Shown in pieces: positions 1-7,120 of a stretch of DNA of 64,000 nt (the stretch's first letter is position 1; each line of letters begins with the position of its first letter). The DNA comes from Luteimonas huabeiensis HB2. GTDB lineage: Bacteria > Pseudomonadota > Gammaproteobacteria > Xanthomonadales > Xanthomonadaceae. Below the pieces are notes generated by a model, which saw only the letters and a program-made list of their open reading frames with translations, did no database searches and had not been told where the DNA came from. The translations under genes and the position numbers were made by a program. Location: the NCBI RefSeq assembly GCF_000559025.1, contig NZ_JAAN01000019.1:1-64000 (forward strand), given 5' to 3'.

Positions 1-95
1 CGCTTGCGGGGGAAGGGAAACCCGCATGCCCCCCGCAGGCGGGGGAAGGAATCGCCTGGGCGCTCCGAGTGTCGATACGCCCTATAGGGCCGGCC
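1..95. repeat. Partial copy of a mosaic intergenic repeat
   Basis: The left edge starts inside a GC-rich hairpin unit (CGCTTGCGGGGGAAGGG). A second hairpin-like unit follows (CCCCCGCAGGCGGGGGAAGG), and then GTCGATACGCC at 71-81. The same two ingredients occur at 12539-12758 and 30314-30618, so this is a third copy cut by the window edge. No gene is visible here. It belongs to the CCCTTCTCCCGC/GCGGGGGAAGG type of dispersed intergenic repeat. Function is unknown. Confidence 0.6.
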
Positions 96-119
96 GCCGC
101 GCCGTAGGCGCGCGCCGGC

Positions 120-494
120 TCACCAGCCGCTGCGGCCGTCCACGGCGTTCACCGGCAGCGCCTCGGTCAGGGCGACGTCGTCGAGCAGGCGCGCGTTGAC
201 GGCGATGCACGGCGCCGAGAAGTCGGGGCCGTGCTCGGTCCAGGTGCAGGCCAGCGCGCTGTGCGTGCCGCAGCCGCAGACCCCGCAGTGGTAGTGGACG
301 CGCAGCGCCGGATCGCGGCTGTAGCCCACGGTATGCGCGTCCTCGAGCACGAGGACGTCGCCGGCCGGATAGTAGGCCCAGAGCGTGCCGCGCTTGAAGC
401 AGAAGCTGCAGTTGCACGCGGTGAGCGTCTCCGGCGCGTGCGCGAGCCGGAGCCGGGTGGCGCCGCAGTGGCAGCGCGCGGTGAGTGCGGTCAT
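120..494 (-). CDS. GFA family (glutathione-dependent formaldehyde-activating enzyme-like) protein
   Basis: A 124-residue zinc-binding protein of the GFA/CENP-V fold. The visible cysteine signatures are CHCGATRL near the N terminus, CNCSFCFKRG about 20 residues later and YHCGVCGCGTH in the middle, spaced as in the GFA family. The name comes from a founding member that binds glutathione and formaldehyde. Most members have no proven reaction, so a substrate cannot be given. The start at 494 is preferred over an upstream in-frame ATG at 524, because a GAGGGA Shine-Dalgarno precedes it and family similarity begins there. It is divergent from the WYL regulator at 604, which is a candidate controller of it. 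Family assignment is firm and function is open. Confidence 0.85.
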   Translation of the reverse strand: MTALTARCHCGATRLRLAHAPETLTACNCSFCFKRGTLWAYYPAGDVLVLEDAHTVGYSRDPALRVHYHCGVCGCGTHSALACTWTEHGPDFSAPCIAVNARLLDDVALTEALPVNAVDGRSGW

Positions 495-603
495 GGTCTT
501 TCCCTCGGGTCGTCGGCGGGCCATCGCCCAGGCGGAGCGTGCGCGGAAGCCTGCGCCCGCATCGCGGACAGTTCCGGTCCTCGATGTCCGCTAGGCTGGC
601 GCC

Positions 604-1563
604 ATGCTCGACACCTCCGCCCGCCTGCTGCGCCTGCTCGCTCTGTTGCAGGCGCGCCGTTGCTGGTCCGGCGCGGAACTGGCCGAGCGCCTGGCGGTGA
701 CGCCGCGCACCGTGCGCCGCGATGTCGAGCGCCTGCGCAGCCTGGGCTACCCGGTCCGGGCCAGCGCCGGCGCGGCGGGCGGCTACACGCTGGGCGCGGG
801 CGCCGCGCTGCCGCCGCTGCTGCTGGACGACGACGAGGCGCTGGCCGTGGTGCTGGGCCTGCGCCTGTCCGCCGTCGGCGCGGTGAGCGGCATGGAGGAG
901 GCGGCCCTGCGCGCGCTGGCGAAGCTGGATCCGTTGCTGCCGCTGCGGTTGCGCGCGCGGATGCGCGGGCTGCACGCGGCGATGGTGCCGCTGGGCACCG
1001 CGGCGCCTGCGGTGGACGCCGAGCGTTTGACCGCGCTGGCCGGTGCCTGCCGCGATGCCCGGTGCATCGCTTTCGGCTACCTCGACCGCGAGGGCCGCCG
1101 CAGCGAGCGCGAGGCCGAGCCGCATGCGCTGGTCTGCGCCGACGCGCGCTGGTACCTGCTGGCCTGGGACCGCGGTCGGGGGGACTGGCGCACCTTCCGC
1201 GCGGACCGCATCGCCGGCCGCGTCGCGGAAGGCGCGCGCTTCCTGCCGCGGCCGGTACCCGGCGGCGACCCGGGCGCCTACGTCTGGCGCGCGGTGTCGT
1301 CGGACCCCTACCGGCTGCGCGCGCGCATCGTGCTGCACGCGCCGCTGGCGCGGATGGCCGAGCGCATCCCGCCGCTGGCGGGGCGGTTGCAGGCCCTCGA
1401 CGACGCGCGCTGCCTGCTGGAGACCGGTGCGCAGTCGGCGCACCTGCTGGCCACGTACGTGGCGGCGCTGGACGTGGCGTTCGAGGTGCTCGAGCCGCCG
1501 GAGCTGGCGCTGCGGCTGCGGGCGCTGGGCGAGCGCCTGCTGGGTGCCGCCGCGCGCGCCTAG
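604..1563 (+). CDS. YafY-type HTH-WYL transcriptional regulator
   Basis: A 319-residue regulator. The N terminus (about residues 1-60) is a DeoR/HTH_11-type winged helix with the motif LAVTPRTVRRDVERLRSLG. It is followed by a YafY-type middle segment and a WYL domain from about residue 140 to 210 (ARWYLLAWDRGRGDWRTFR, then a conserved ADRI). A C-terminal WCX extension completes the family layout. WYL regulators sense nucleic acids or small ligands, and many act as repressors of adjacent genes. The gene is divergent from the GFA gene, and its last 4 bases overlap tail-to-tail with the NTF2-like gene on the other strand. The ligand is unknown. Confidence 0.85.
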   Translation: MLDTSARLLRLLALLQARRCWSGAELAERLAVTPRTVRRDVERLRSLGYPVRASAGAAGGYTLGAGAALPPLLLDDDEALAVVLGLRLSAVGAVSGMEEAALRALAKLDPLLPLRLRARMRGLHAAMVPLGTAAPAVDAERLTALAGACRDARCIAFGYLDREGRRSEREAEPHALVCADARWYLLAWDRGRGDWRTFRADRIAGRVAEGARFLPRPVPGGDPGAYVWRAVSSDPYRLRARIVLHAPLARMAERIPPLAGRLQALDDARCLLETGAQSAHLLATYVAALDVAFEVLEPPELALRLRALGERLLGAAARA

Positions 1564-2423
1564 CCGCCGCGGCCCGAGGCCGCCACCGCGACGGCGTGGC
1601 TGTCCTCGAGCATGCGATAGCGGACGATCCGGCCGTCCCGGACCGTCAGCACGATGGCGAAAGGCGTTTCCATGCGCCGGCCGGTGGCCTTGACCCGGGA
1701 GGCCAGCTCGCCGATCGCCACCGCCTCTTCGTGGTCGGCCAGGAGCCTTCGCACCTCGAAGCGCTCGGGCGCCAGGTGCGCCGCCAGTTCCCGATAGAAG
1801 GCGCCCACGGCCTCGCGATCGCGGCGCGGGCCGATCCACGGCACGGCGTTCGGATCGCCGGGGATGTCCCAGTCCACGTCCCGCGCGAACAGGTCGAGGA
1901 TGTCGGCCAGCGCCTGCGGATCGTCGGGCGAGGCCCAGAAGGCCGCGACCCGCTCGAAGTAGCGCGCGGCGATGTCTCGCGCCGTGGCCGGGGGCGCTTC
2001 GCCCCGGTAGAGCGCGATCCGGGCCCGGTCCTCGCCGGTGAAGTCGGGGTCGACGTAGATGGCGATGCGCTTGATCAGCGCGTCCTCGAATTCGAACACG
2101 TTGGCGAAGCGCCCCTGCGAGACCTCGCCGTCGGGCCAGGCCCGCCCGTCCGCGGTCACGCCCCATTCGCGGCCCTCCACCGCGATCCGGTCGCCGTCCA
2201 CGGTGAACACCAGGCCGTCGATGTCGTGGGTCAGCTGCGCCGCATCCCGGGCGATGCGTCCGGCGAACCGTTCCAGCGCCGCCTTGCCGCGCGCCGTGCC
2301 GAACTTGGGGAAGAACAGCTCGACGTCGTCGGTGAACAGCTCCGGCAGCGCGGGATCCTTCGCATCGACCCGGCGGAAGTACTCGCGGATGGTCTCGATG
2401 CGGGAGGCGGATCGATCGGTCAT
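1560..2423 (-). CDS. Double NTF2-like (SnoaL-like) domain protein
   Basis: A 287-residue protein made of two tandem NTF2-like/SnoaL-type cone-shaped domains. The first spans about residues 8-130, with REYFRRVDAKDPALPELFTD at its start and a GRFANVFEFED strand. The second spans about 145-280, with ARYFERVAAFWASPDD at its start and FAIVLTVRDGRIVRYRMLED near its end. Single-domain relatives are ketosteroid-isomerase-like enzymes or ligand-binding proteins; the substrate here cannot be inferred. It is divergent from a TetR regulator, and the shared upstream region holds a TGTAA-N6-TTACA palindrome, which suggests TetR repression and inducibility. The 3' end overlaps the WYL gene by 4 bases. Confidence 0.75.
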   Translation of the reverse strand: MTDRSASRIETIREYFRRVDAKDPALPELFTDDVELFFPKFGTARGKAALERFAGRIARDAAQLTHDIDGLVFTVDGDRIAVEGREWGVTADGRAWPDGEVSQGRFANVFEFEDALIKRIAIYVDPDFTGEDRARIALYRGEAPPATARDIAARYFERVAAFWASPDDPQALADILDLFARDVDWDIPGDPNAVPWIGPRRDREAVGAFYRELAAHLAPERFEVRRLLADHEEAVAIGELASRVKATGRRMETPFAIVLTVRDGRIVRYRMLEDSHAVAVAASGRGG

Positions 2424-2440
2424 GGGGCTTGCCCTATTTG

Positions 2441-2456
2441 TGTAAAAGTAATTACA
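2441..2456. promoter_or_regulatory. Candidate TetR operator
   Basis: The perfect inverted repeat TGTAA-AAGTAA-TTACA lies in an AT-rich patch between the divergent NTF2-like gene (start 2423) and the tetR gene (start 2522). The surroundings are extremely GC-rich, so this patch stands out. Size and position fit an operator for the adjacent TetR-family protein that controls both genes. No binding evidence exists in the sequence itself. Confidence 0.55.
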
Positions 2457-2521
2457 TTATTTGTCCGGCGCGGGCGCGGTCGTCAACCATCCAGCGTCGC
2501 CGACACCAGAGAGGAGGCCGC

Positions 2522-3136
2522 ATGGCCCGTGGACGCCCCCGCAGCTTCGACCGCGATGCCGCGCTCCGGCGCGCCATGGAGGTGTTCTGGGCGAAGGGCT
2601 ACGAGGCCACCCAGCTTGCCGATCTGCTGGCCGCGACCGGCATCAACCCGCCCAGCTTCTACGCCGCCTTCGGCTCCAAGGACGCCCTGTACCGGGAGGC
2701 GGTGGATCTCTATCTGGCCACCGTCGGCGCCGGCAGCATGAAGGCGCTCGCCGAGACCGGGGACGTCCGCGGCGCCATCGAGGGCATGCTCATCGCGGGC
2801 CTGGACACCGCCCTGGCCAGCCCGTCTTCCGGCGGTTGCATGGTCAGCCTGGGCCTGTACAACTGCCAGGACCGCAACGCGCCCCTGCGCGAGCACATGC
2901 GCGAGCTGCGGCACGGCACCCTGCGGCTGATCCGCCAGCGGCTGGAGCGCGGGGTCGCCGACGGCGAGCTTCCGGCGGGGGCCGATCTCGACCGGCTGGC
3001 CGCCTATTTCGTCACCATTCTCCAGGGCCTGTCCTTCCAGGCCCAGGACGGCGCCCGGCGCGAAACGCTGCTCGGCATCGTGGAGACCGCGATGGCGGCG
3101 CTGCCGGCGCCGGAACGCGCCGGTCTCAGCGGCTGA
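2522..3136 (+). CDS. TetR/AcrR family transcriptional regulator
   Basis: A 204-residue regulator. The N-terminal helix-turn-helix is clear: RSFDRDAALRRAMEVFWAKG, then YEATQLADLLAATGI and the recognition-helix region PPSFYAAFGSKDALY (about residues 30-55). The C-terminal ligand-binding domain resembles the TetR_C_11/YcdC-like group and contains LVSLGLYNC-type cysteines, so a reactive-electrophile ligand is possible but unproven. The start at 2522 follows GAGAGGAGG; an upstream in-frame ATG at 2429 lacks family similarity and would overlap the operator. It is divergent from the double NTF2-like gene, with the palindrome at 2441-2456 between them. Confidence 0.88.
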   Translation: MARGRPRSFDRDAALRRAMEVFWAKGYEATQLADLLAATGINPPSFYAAFGSKDALYREAVDLYLATVGAGSMKALAETGDVRGAIEGMLIAGLDTALASPSSGGCMVSLGLYNCQDRNAPLREHMRELRHGTLRLIRQRLERGVADGELPAGADLDRLAAYFVTILQGLSFQAQDGARRETLLGIVETAMAALPAPERAGLSG

Positions 3137-3161
3137 GACGGCCGCGGGGCAGGCTGGCGCG

Positions 3162-4475
3162 ATGTCCCGACGCACCGGCAGCGCCGATCTTCCCCTGCAC
3201 GGCGGGCGCGTCCCGGCGTGGCTCGGGCAGCGCATGACCCGGCTGGGCGCGGTGATGTGCCAGGCGATCGCGATCGAGTACGGCCGCGAGGAACTGCTGC
3301 GGCGGCTGGCGCACCCGTTCTGGTTCCAGTGCTTCGGCGCGGTGATGGGCATGGACTGGCATTCCTCCGGCATCACCACCAGCGTGATCGGCGCGCTCAA
3401 GCGCGGGCTGGCGCCGCTGTCGGGCGAGCTGGGCCTGCACGTCTGCGGCGGGCGCGGCCGGCATTCGCGCGCGACGCCTGCCGAATTGCTGGCGGTGGGC
3501 GAGCGCACCGGCGTGGACGGCGCGGCGCTGGCGCGCACGAGCCGGCTGGTGGCCAAGGTGGACAGCGCGGCGGTGCAGGACGGCTTCGATCTCTACCTGC
3601 ACGCCTTCATCGTCGCCGACGACGGCCGGTGGGTGGTGGTGCAGCAGGGCATGCACGGCGCGCGCAAGCAGGCGCGGCGCTACCACTGGCTGTCGGAGGG
3701 GCTGGAGAGCTTCGTCGATGCCCCGCACGCGGCGATCGACGGGCCGGGGCAGGGCCGCATCGTCAATCTGGCCGACCGCCGCGCGGCCGCCTCGCGCGAG
3801 GCGCAGGTGGGCCTGCTGCGCGAGCTGGGCCCGGCACGGCTGGTGCGCGAGTTCGGCCGCATCGCGCCGCCCGCATCCCGGGCGGCGCCCGCCGGCGCGA
3901 CCGGCGACCTGTTCGCCGCCGCCGCGCCGGAGGAGGCGGATGCCATGCAGCCGCATCTCGCATTGCCGGACCACCATGACGTGCGCGCGGACGACGTGGT
4001 GCTGCGGCGGTTGCACGGCAACCTGGCCGCGGCGGCCGCCTGCGGTCCCGGCGACTTCGCCGAGCTGCTGCAGGTGCCGGGCGTCGGCGCGCGCACGGTG
4101 CGGGCGCTGGCGCTGGTGGCCGAGGTGCTGCACGGCGCGCCGTGCCGGTTCACCGATCCGGCGCGCTTCTCGCTCGCCCACGGCGGCAAGGACCGGCACC
4201 CGTTCCCGGTGCCGACGCGGGTGTTCGACCGCACGCTCGACGTGCTGAAGACCGCGGTGGGGCAGGCGCGGCTCGGCCAGGCGGAGACGCTGGCCGCGAT
4301 CCGCCGGCTCGATGCGCAGGCGCGGCGGCTGGAGGCCACGGCGCGGGGGCCGTCGCTGGACGCGTTGCTGGCCGAGGAGCGGAGGCAATCGCATCGCTAC
4401 GGCGGGTGCAGCGTGTTCGGATGGGAGCCGGCGCCGGTTACGGCGGACGGCCAGGCCCGGCGCGGCGCGCGCTGA
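3162..4475 (+). CDS. DUF763 domain-containing protein
   Basis: A 437-residue member of the DUF763 family, which is found in bacteria and archaea and has no established biochemical role. Conserved family stretches visible here include GSADLPLHGGRVPAWLG at the N terminus, HSSGITTSVIGALKRGL around residue 70 and KQARRYHWLSEGLESFVDAPH around residue 180. A DNA-repair-like helix-hairpin-helix-like stretch (LLQVPGVGARTVRALALVAE, about residues 305-325) precedes a C-terminal arginine-rich tail. The HhH motif hints at DNA contact. The gene ends with TGA overlapping the ATG of the GIY-YIG-type gene, so the two are translationally coupled. Confidence 0.85.
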   Translation: MSRRTGSADLPLHGGRVPAWLGQRMTRLGAVMCQAIAIEYGREELLRRLAHPFWFQCFGAVMGMDWHSSGITTSVIGALKRGLAPLSGELGLHVCGGRGRHSRATPAELLAVGERTGVDGAALARTSRLVAKVDSAAVQDGFDLYLHAFIVADDGRWVVVQQGMHGARKQARRYHWLSEGLESFVDAPHAAIDGPGQGRIVNLADRRAAASREAQVGLLRELGPARLVREFGRIAPPASRAAPAGATGDLFAAAAPEEADAMQPHLALPDHHDVRADDVVLRRLHGNLAAAAACGPGDFAELLQVPGVGARTVRALALVAEVLHGAPCRFTDPARFSLAHGGKDRHPFPVPTRVFDRTLDVLKTAVGQARLGQAETLAAIRRLDAQARRLEATARGPSLDALLAEERRQSHRYGGCSVFGWEPAPVTADGQARRGAR

Positions 4476-5053
4476 TGCGCGGTCCCGACGAGGCGGTGGC
4501 GATCGACGGGCGCTGCTTCGCGTACGTGTTTCCCTGTCGCTGGGAAGACCACTGCAAGATCGGCTTCTCGCGCGATCCGCTGGGCCGCATCGCTGCGCTG
4601 CATCCGCGCTGGTACGAATTCTTCGACCTGGAGCGCGGGGTCCTGGTGGAGGCGGAGACCCCGCGCGATGCGCGCGACCTGGAGCTGGAACTGCGCGGGC
4701 CGCTGAAGCTGCACAACGCACCGGCGCCGCTGGCGATCCGCACGCAAGCGGGCGGCGGCACTGAGTGGTTCCGCGGCGTCGAGCGGGCGGTAGGGATCGC
4801 GGTGCGGGGGCTCGCCGAGCGCGGCCATCGCGTGCATCCGCTGCACGCTTGGCTGCAAGCCGCGCTGGCGGTGCGGCGCGACGGCCTGCACGAATGGACG
4901 CTCGCGCAATGGTGCGTCGAGGAACTGCACGGTGCGCAGGCGGCCGCGTCCGTGCGCCGGCGGCTGCGCGACCAGCTCGACGCGTTCGCGGCGCTGGGGA
5001 TCGGGATCGGGGCGGCGTTGCCGGCGCCGGTGCTGGCCTGGTATCGCGGCTAG
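4475..5053 (+). CDS. GIY-YIG/T5orf172 (Mug113-like) domain protein
   Basis: A 192-residue protein whose N-terminal half resembles the T5orf172/MUG113 branch of the GIY-YIG nuclease superfamily. The core reads FAYVFPCRWEDHCKIGFSRD followed by PLGRIAALHPRW, where CKIGFSRD replaces the classical YIG strand. Downstream ELELRGPLK and a conserved GTEWFRG segment also fit the family. The C-terminal part is not recognised. Its ATG overlaps the stop of the DUF763 gene (ATGA), which suggests coupled expression and perhaps a shared nucleic-acid role. Nuclease activity is possible but not shown; the canonical catalytic glutamate cannot be assigned with certainty. Confidence 0.7.
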   Translation: MRGPDEAVAIDGRCFAYVFPCRWEDHCKIGFSRDPLGRIAALHPRWYEFFDLERGVLVEAETPRDARDLELELRGPLKLHNAPAPLAIRTQAGGGTEWFRGVERAVGIAVRGLAERGHRVHPLHAWLQAALAVRRDGLHEWTLAQWCVEELHGAQAAASVRRRLRDQLDAFAALGIGIGAALPAPVLAWYRG

Positions 5054-5118
5054 CGCGCCTTGCGCCGGCTTCACGCAGGCGTTGCTACACCGGACGCCCC
5101 TTCCGCCGGAGCACCGTC

Positions 5119-5625
5119 ATGCCGGAGAAGAAGACCCGCCAGGCCGCCGCGAAGGACAAGCGCGAAGGCAAGTCCGCCAGCACCCAGGCCGGCGAATACG
5201 TCAGGGAAGAGATCGAACACGTCCGCGAGGGCAAGCACGGCGCCAAGAGCGCCCAGCAGGCGATCGCGATCGGCCTGTCCAAGGCGCGCCGCGACGGCGT
5301 GAAGGCCAAGCCGTCCAAGACCGCGTCCAAGGCGACCAGGAAGAAGGCCGCGCAGGACGAGCAGGCCTCGAAGAGCCGCAAGCAGCCCGCCGCCAAGCGT
5401 TCGGCCGGCGCGAAGCAGGCGCTGAAGACCGCCAGCCGCAAGACCACGGCGAAGAAGGCCGTGGGCAGGAAGGCGCTGTCGAAGCAGGCGAAGCAGGCCG
5501 CCTCCAAGCGCACCGCCTCGAGCCGCTCGGCCGCCGCCAGGAAGGCGGCCGCCACCAAGGGCGCCGCGGGGCGCAAGGCCGCCGCGAAAAAGGCCGCGCG
5601 GACCCGCAAGCGCGCCGCGTCCTGA
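5119..5625 (+). CDS. Lysine/alanine-rich DUF6496 protein (histone H1-like)
   Basis: A 168-residue, strongly basic protein. The N-terminal third (about residues 20-62) holds a DUF6496-type segment: AGEYVREEIEHVREGKHGAK followed by SAQQAIAIGLSKARR. The rest is low-complexity Lys/Ala/Ser/Arg with repeated KKA, RKA and KQA units, as in bacterial histone-H1-like or AlgP-type proteins. It is likely to bind DNA non-specifically or act in stress-related chromatin compaction; this is inference from composition. The ATG at 5119 follows a CCGGAG element. A GC-rich hairpin lies just after the stop codon. Confidence 0.75.
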   Translation: MPEKKTRQAAAKDKREGKSASTQAGEYVREEIEHVREGKHGAKSAQQAIAIGLSKARRDGVKAKPSKTASKATRKKAAQDEQASKSRKQPAAKRSAGAKQALKTASRKTTAKKAVGRKALSKQAKQAASKRTASSRSAAARKAAATKGAAGRKAAAKKAARTRKRAAS

Positions 5626-5628
5626 GGC

Positions 5629-5656
5629 GCGCGCGCTCCGCTGCAGGAGCGCGCGC
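5629..5656. terminator. GC-rich hairpin between convergent genes
   Basis: An 11-bp perfect stem (GCGCGCGCTCC / GGAGCGCGCGC) with a 6-base loop lies between the stop of the DUF6496 gene and the convergent Doc toxin gene. There is no T-tract on either side, so it is a structural candidate for a bidirectional terminator rather than a canonical one. Confidence 0.4.
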
Positions 5657-5689
5657 CGCGACGCATGCCGGGATCGCCCGCTCGCGCTC

Positions 5690-6121
5690 TTATGACGCGG
5701 CGTATTCCGCCCGCGGCTCGTTGAGCCGTGCGCCGCCGTGAACGACCAGGTGCCGGCGCAGCCAGTCGGCGAACTCGGCCTCGCCGAGGGTGCCTTCGGC
5801 GAGGCCGATGTAAAGCGGATAGAGCATGAGGTCGTCGGCCTCGAGCGTCAGCCCGTTGAGCATGAGGAAGGTTTCGCAAGCCACGGCGGCGGTCCGCTTG
5901 TTGCCGTCGACGAACGCATGATTGCGCGCGAGTCCATAGGCGAGGCTCGCGGCAGGGGCGGCATGATCGGGCGGCGGGTCGCCGTAGGCGAACATTTGCC
6001 GGGGACGGGCCAGCGCGGAGTCGAGGAGGGCGTCGTCGCGTATGCCGCCAGCACCGCCATGCTCGGCCAGGTGCCGGTCGTGGATGGCCAGGATCAACGG
6101 CTTTCCGATCCAGACGATCAT
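5690..6121 (-). CDS. doc: Doc (death-on-curing) Fic-fold toxin
   Basis: A 143-residue Fic/Doc-fold protein. The motif HAFVDGNKR (H68 to R76) is the Doc version of the Fic active site. In phage P1 Doc this site phosphorylates EF-Tu and blocks translation, so the same activity is likely here. Other Doc-typical stretches are FAYGDPPPDHAAPAASLAYG upstream of the motif and LYPLYIGLAEGTLGEAEFA after it. The gene lies 10 bases downstream of an AbrB/MazE-type antitoxin gene in the order antitoxin-toxin. It is probably repressed by the antitoxin at the palindrome 6369-6384. Confidence 0.88.
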   Translation of the reverse strand: MIVWIGKPLILAIHDRHLAEHGGAGGIRDDALLDSALARPRQMFAYGDPPPDHAAPAASLAYGLARNHAFVDGNKRTAAVACETFLMLNGLTLEADDLMLYPLYIGLAEGTLGEAEFADWLRRHLVVHGGARLNEPRAEYAAS

Positions 6122-6131
6122 CGCGGGCGCC

Positions 6132-6353
6132 TCACTGCGCGAGCTTGTGGAGCAGGGTCCGGCGCTTGCGCATCACTTCCTCGGCTACCTCCATCTGGCG
6201 CGCCAGCTCCGGGTCGAACGCGGTCAGGCGGATGCCGTCGGGGGTTTCCAGCGCGTACAGGGTGTCGCCCTTGCTCAGGCGCAGGCGAGCGAGCAGTTCC
6301 TTGGGCAGGATGACGCCGGCGGAGTTGCCGACGGTGGTGATCTTGAGCTTCAT
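6132..6353 (-). CDS. AbrB/MazE-type antitoxin of the Doc pair
   Basis: A 73-residue protein with a swapped-hairpin AbrB DNA-binding domain at the N terminus (MKLKITTVGNSAGVILPKEL) and a short C-terminal tail (DPELARQMEVAEEVMRKRR) that should wrap the toxin. Both features are standard for antitoxins partnered with Doc-type toxins. The start at 6353 is chosen because GGGA lies 6-9 bases upstream and AbrB similarity begins there. An ATG four codons upstream (6365) would leave only 3 bases to the operator palindrome. It ends 10 bases before doc. Confidence 0.85.
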   Translation of the reverse strand: MKLKITTVGNSAGVILPKELLARLRLSKGDTLYALETPDGIRLTAFDPELARQMEVAEEVMRKRRTLLHKLAQ

Positions 6354-6368
6354 CGAGAATCCCATGGT

Positions 6369-6384
6369 TATAACTTGAGTTATA
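6369..6384. promoter_or_regulatory. Palindromic operator/promoter of the toxin-antitoxin pair
   Basis: The perfect 7-bp inverted repeat TATAACT-TG-AGTTATA lies just upstream of the antitoxin start. Its arms contain TATAAC, a good -10 hexamer, so a bound antitoxin dimer would cover the promoter. This matches the usual conditional autoregulation of such pairs. Binding is inferred. Confidence 0.6.
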
Positions 6385-6444
6385 TTGAACGCAACGAAAC
6401 GGGTTTGGCAAGGGCCTGTGGGCGGCTCGCCCTGGATGCGCGAT

Positions 6445-6464
6445 GGGTGTACAAATGCACACCC
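6445..6464. promoter_or_regulatory. LexA2-type SOS operator
   Basis: The core TGTACAAATGCACA (6448-6461) lies in a wider imperfect palindrome, GGGTGTAC-AAAT-GCACACCC. From memory this fits the GTAC-N4-GTGC-like box recognised by the second LexA of pseudomonads and xanthomonads, which controls imuA-imuB-dnaE2. It sits 56 bases upstream of the lexA start and supports autoregulation of the whole cassette. Confidence 0.8.
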
Positions 6465-6520
6465 CGGTGGTGGTCGCCGGGTTCCGCCACGGCGGAATCG
6501 TCCGCTCAGAAGGTCTCCCG

Positions 6521-7120
6521 ATGGATGCGCTCACCCCCCGGCGCGCTGCCGTGCTCGCCTTCCTGCGCGAGCGCGCAGCGCAGGGCCAGTCGCCGAGCCT
6601 GGCCGAGATCGCCGAACGCTTCGGCTTCGCTTCGCGCAACGCCGCGCAGAAGCACGTGCGGGCCCTGATCGAGGCCGGCCTGGTGGAGCGCCCGGGCCGC
6701 CGGCGCGGCGTGCGCCTGGCCGCCGGCGAGCGGCCGGCGCTGCTGCCGCTGCCGGTGCTGGGGCGGGTGGCGGCGGGCGCGCCGATCGGCCCCGACATCG
6801 GCCTCGACCAGCAGCTGTGGCTGGACCGCGGCGTGTTCTCGCTGCGCCCGGACTACCTGCTGCGGGTGCAGGGCGACTCGATGATCGACGACGGCATCCT
6901 CGACGGCGACCTGGTCGGCGTGCACCGTGCCGTGGACGCGCGCGACGGCCAGACCGTGGTCGCACGGCTGGACGGCGAGCTCACCATCAAGCGGCTGCAG
7001 CGCAGCCGCGAGCGCCTGCGCCTGCTGCCGCGCAACCCGGCGCACGCGCCGATCGAGATCCCCGCCGGCGCCGACTTCGCCATCGAGGGGCTGTACTGCG
7101 GACTGGTGCGCCAGGGCTGA
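6521..7120 (+). CDS. lexA: LexA repressor (LexA2 type)
   Basis: A 199-residue SOS repressor. The N-terminal winged helix reads SPSLAEIAERFGFASRNAAQ (about residues 24-43). The autocleavage bond Ala85-Gly86 sits in GRVAAGAPI, and the peptidase dyad is Ser120 in VQGDSMIDDG and Lys157 in GELTIKRL. RecA filaments trigger self-cleavage after DNA damage. The start at 6521 is chosen over an upstream ATG at 6443 because that one falls in the operator. Its stop overlaps the imuA start (TGATG), and imuB and dnaE2 follow. It is therefore the mutagenesis-cassette LexA rather than necessarily the only LexA in the genome. Confidence 0.93.
   Translation: MDALTPRRAAVLAFLRERAAQGQSPSLAEIAERFGFASRNAAQKHVRALIEAGLVERPGRRRGVRLAAGERPALLPLPVLGRVAAGAPIGPDIGLDQQLWLDRGVFSLRPDYLLRVQGDSMIDDGILDGDLVGVHRAVDARDGQTVVARLDGELTIKRLQRSRERLRLLPRNPAHAPIEIPAGADFAIEGLYCGLVRQG

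Noticed and set aside
82..2741. Very long open frames on both strands, such as 82-2166 (-) and 231-2741 (+)
   Set aside because: Arginine/alanine-rich translations without motifs that run across several well-supported genes; they are shadows of high-G+C coding DNA.
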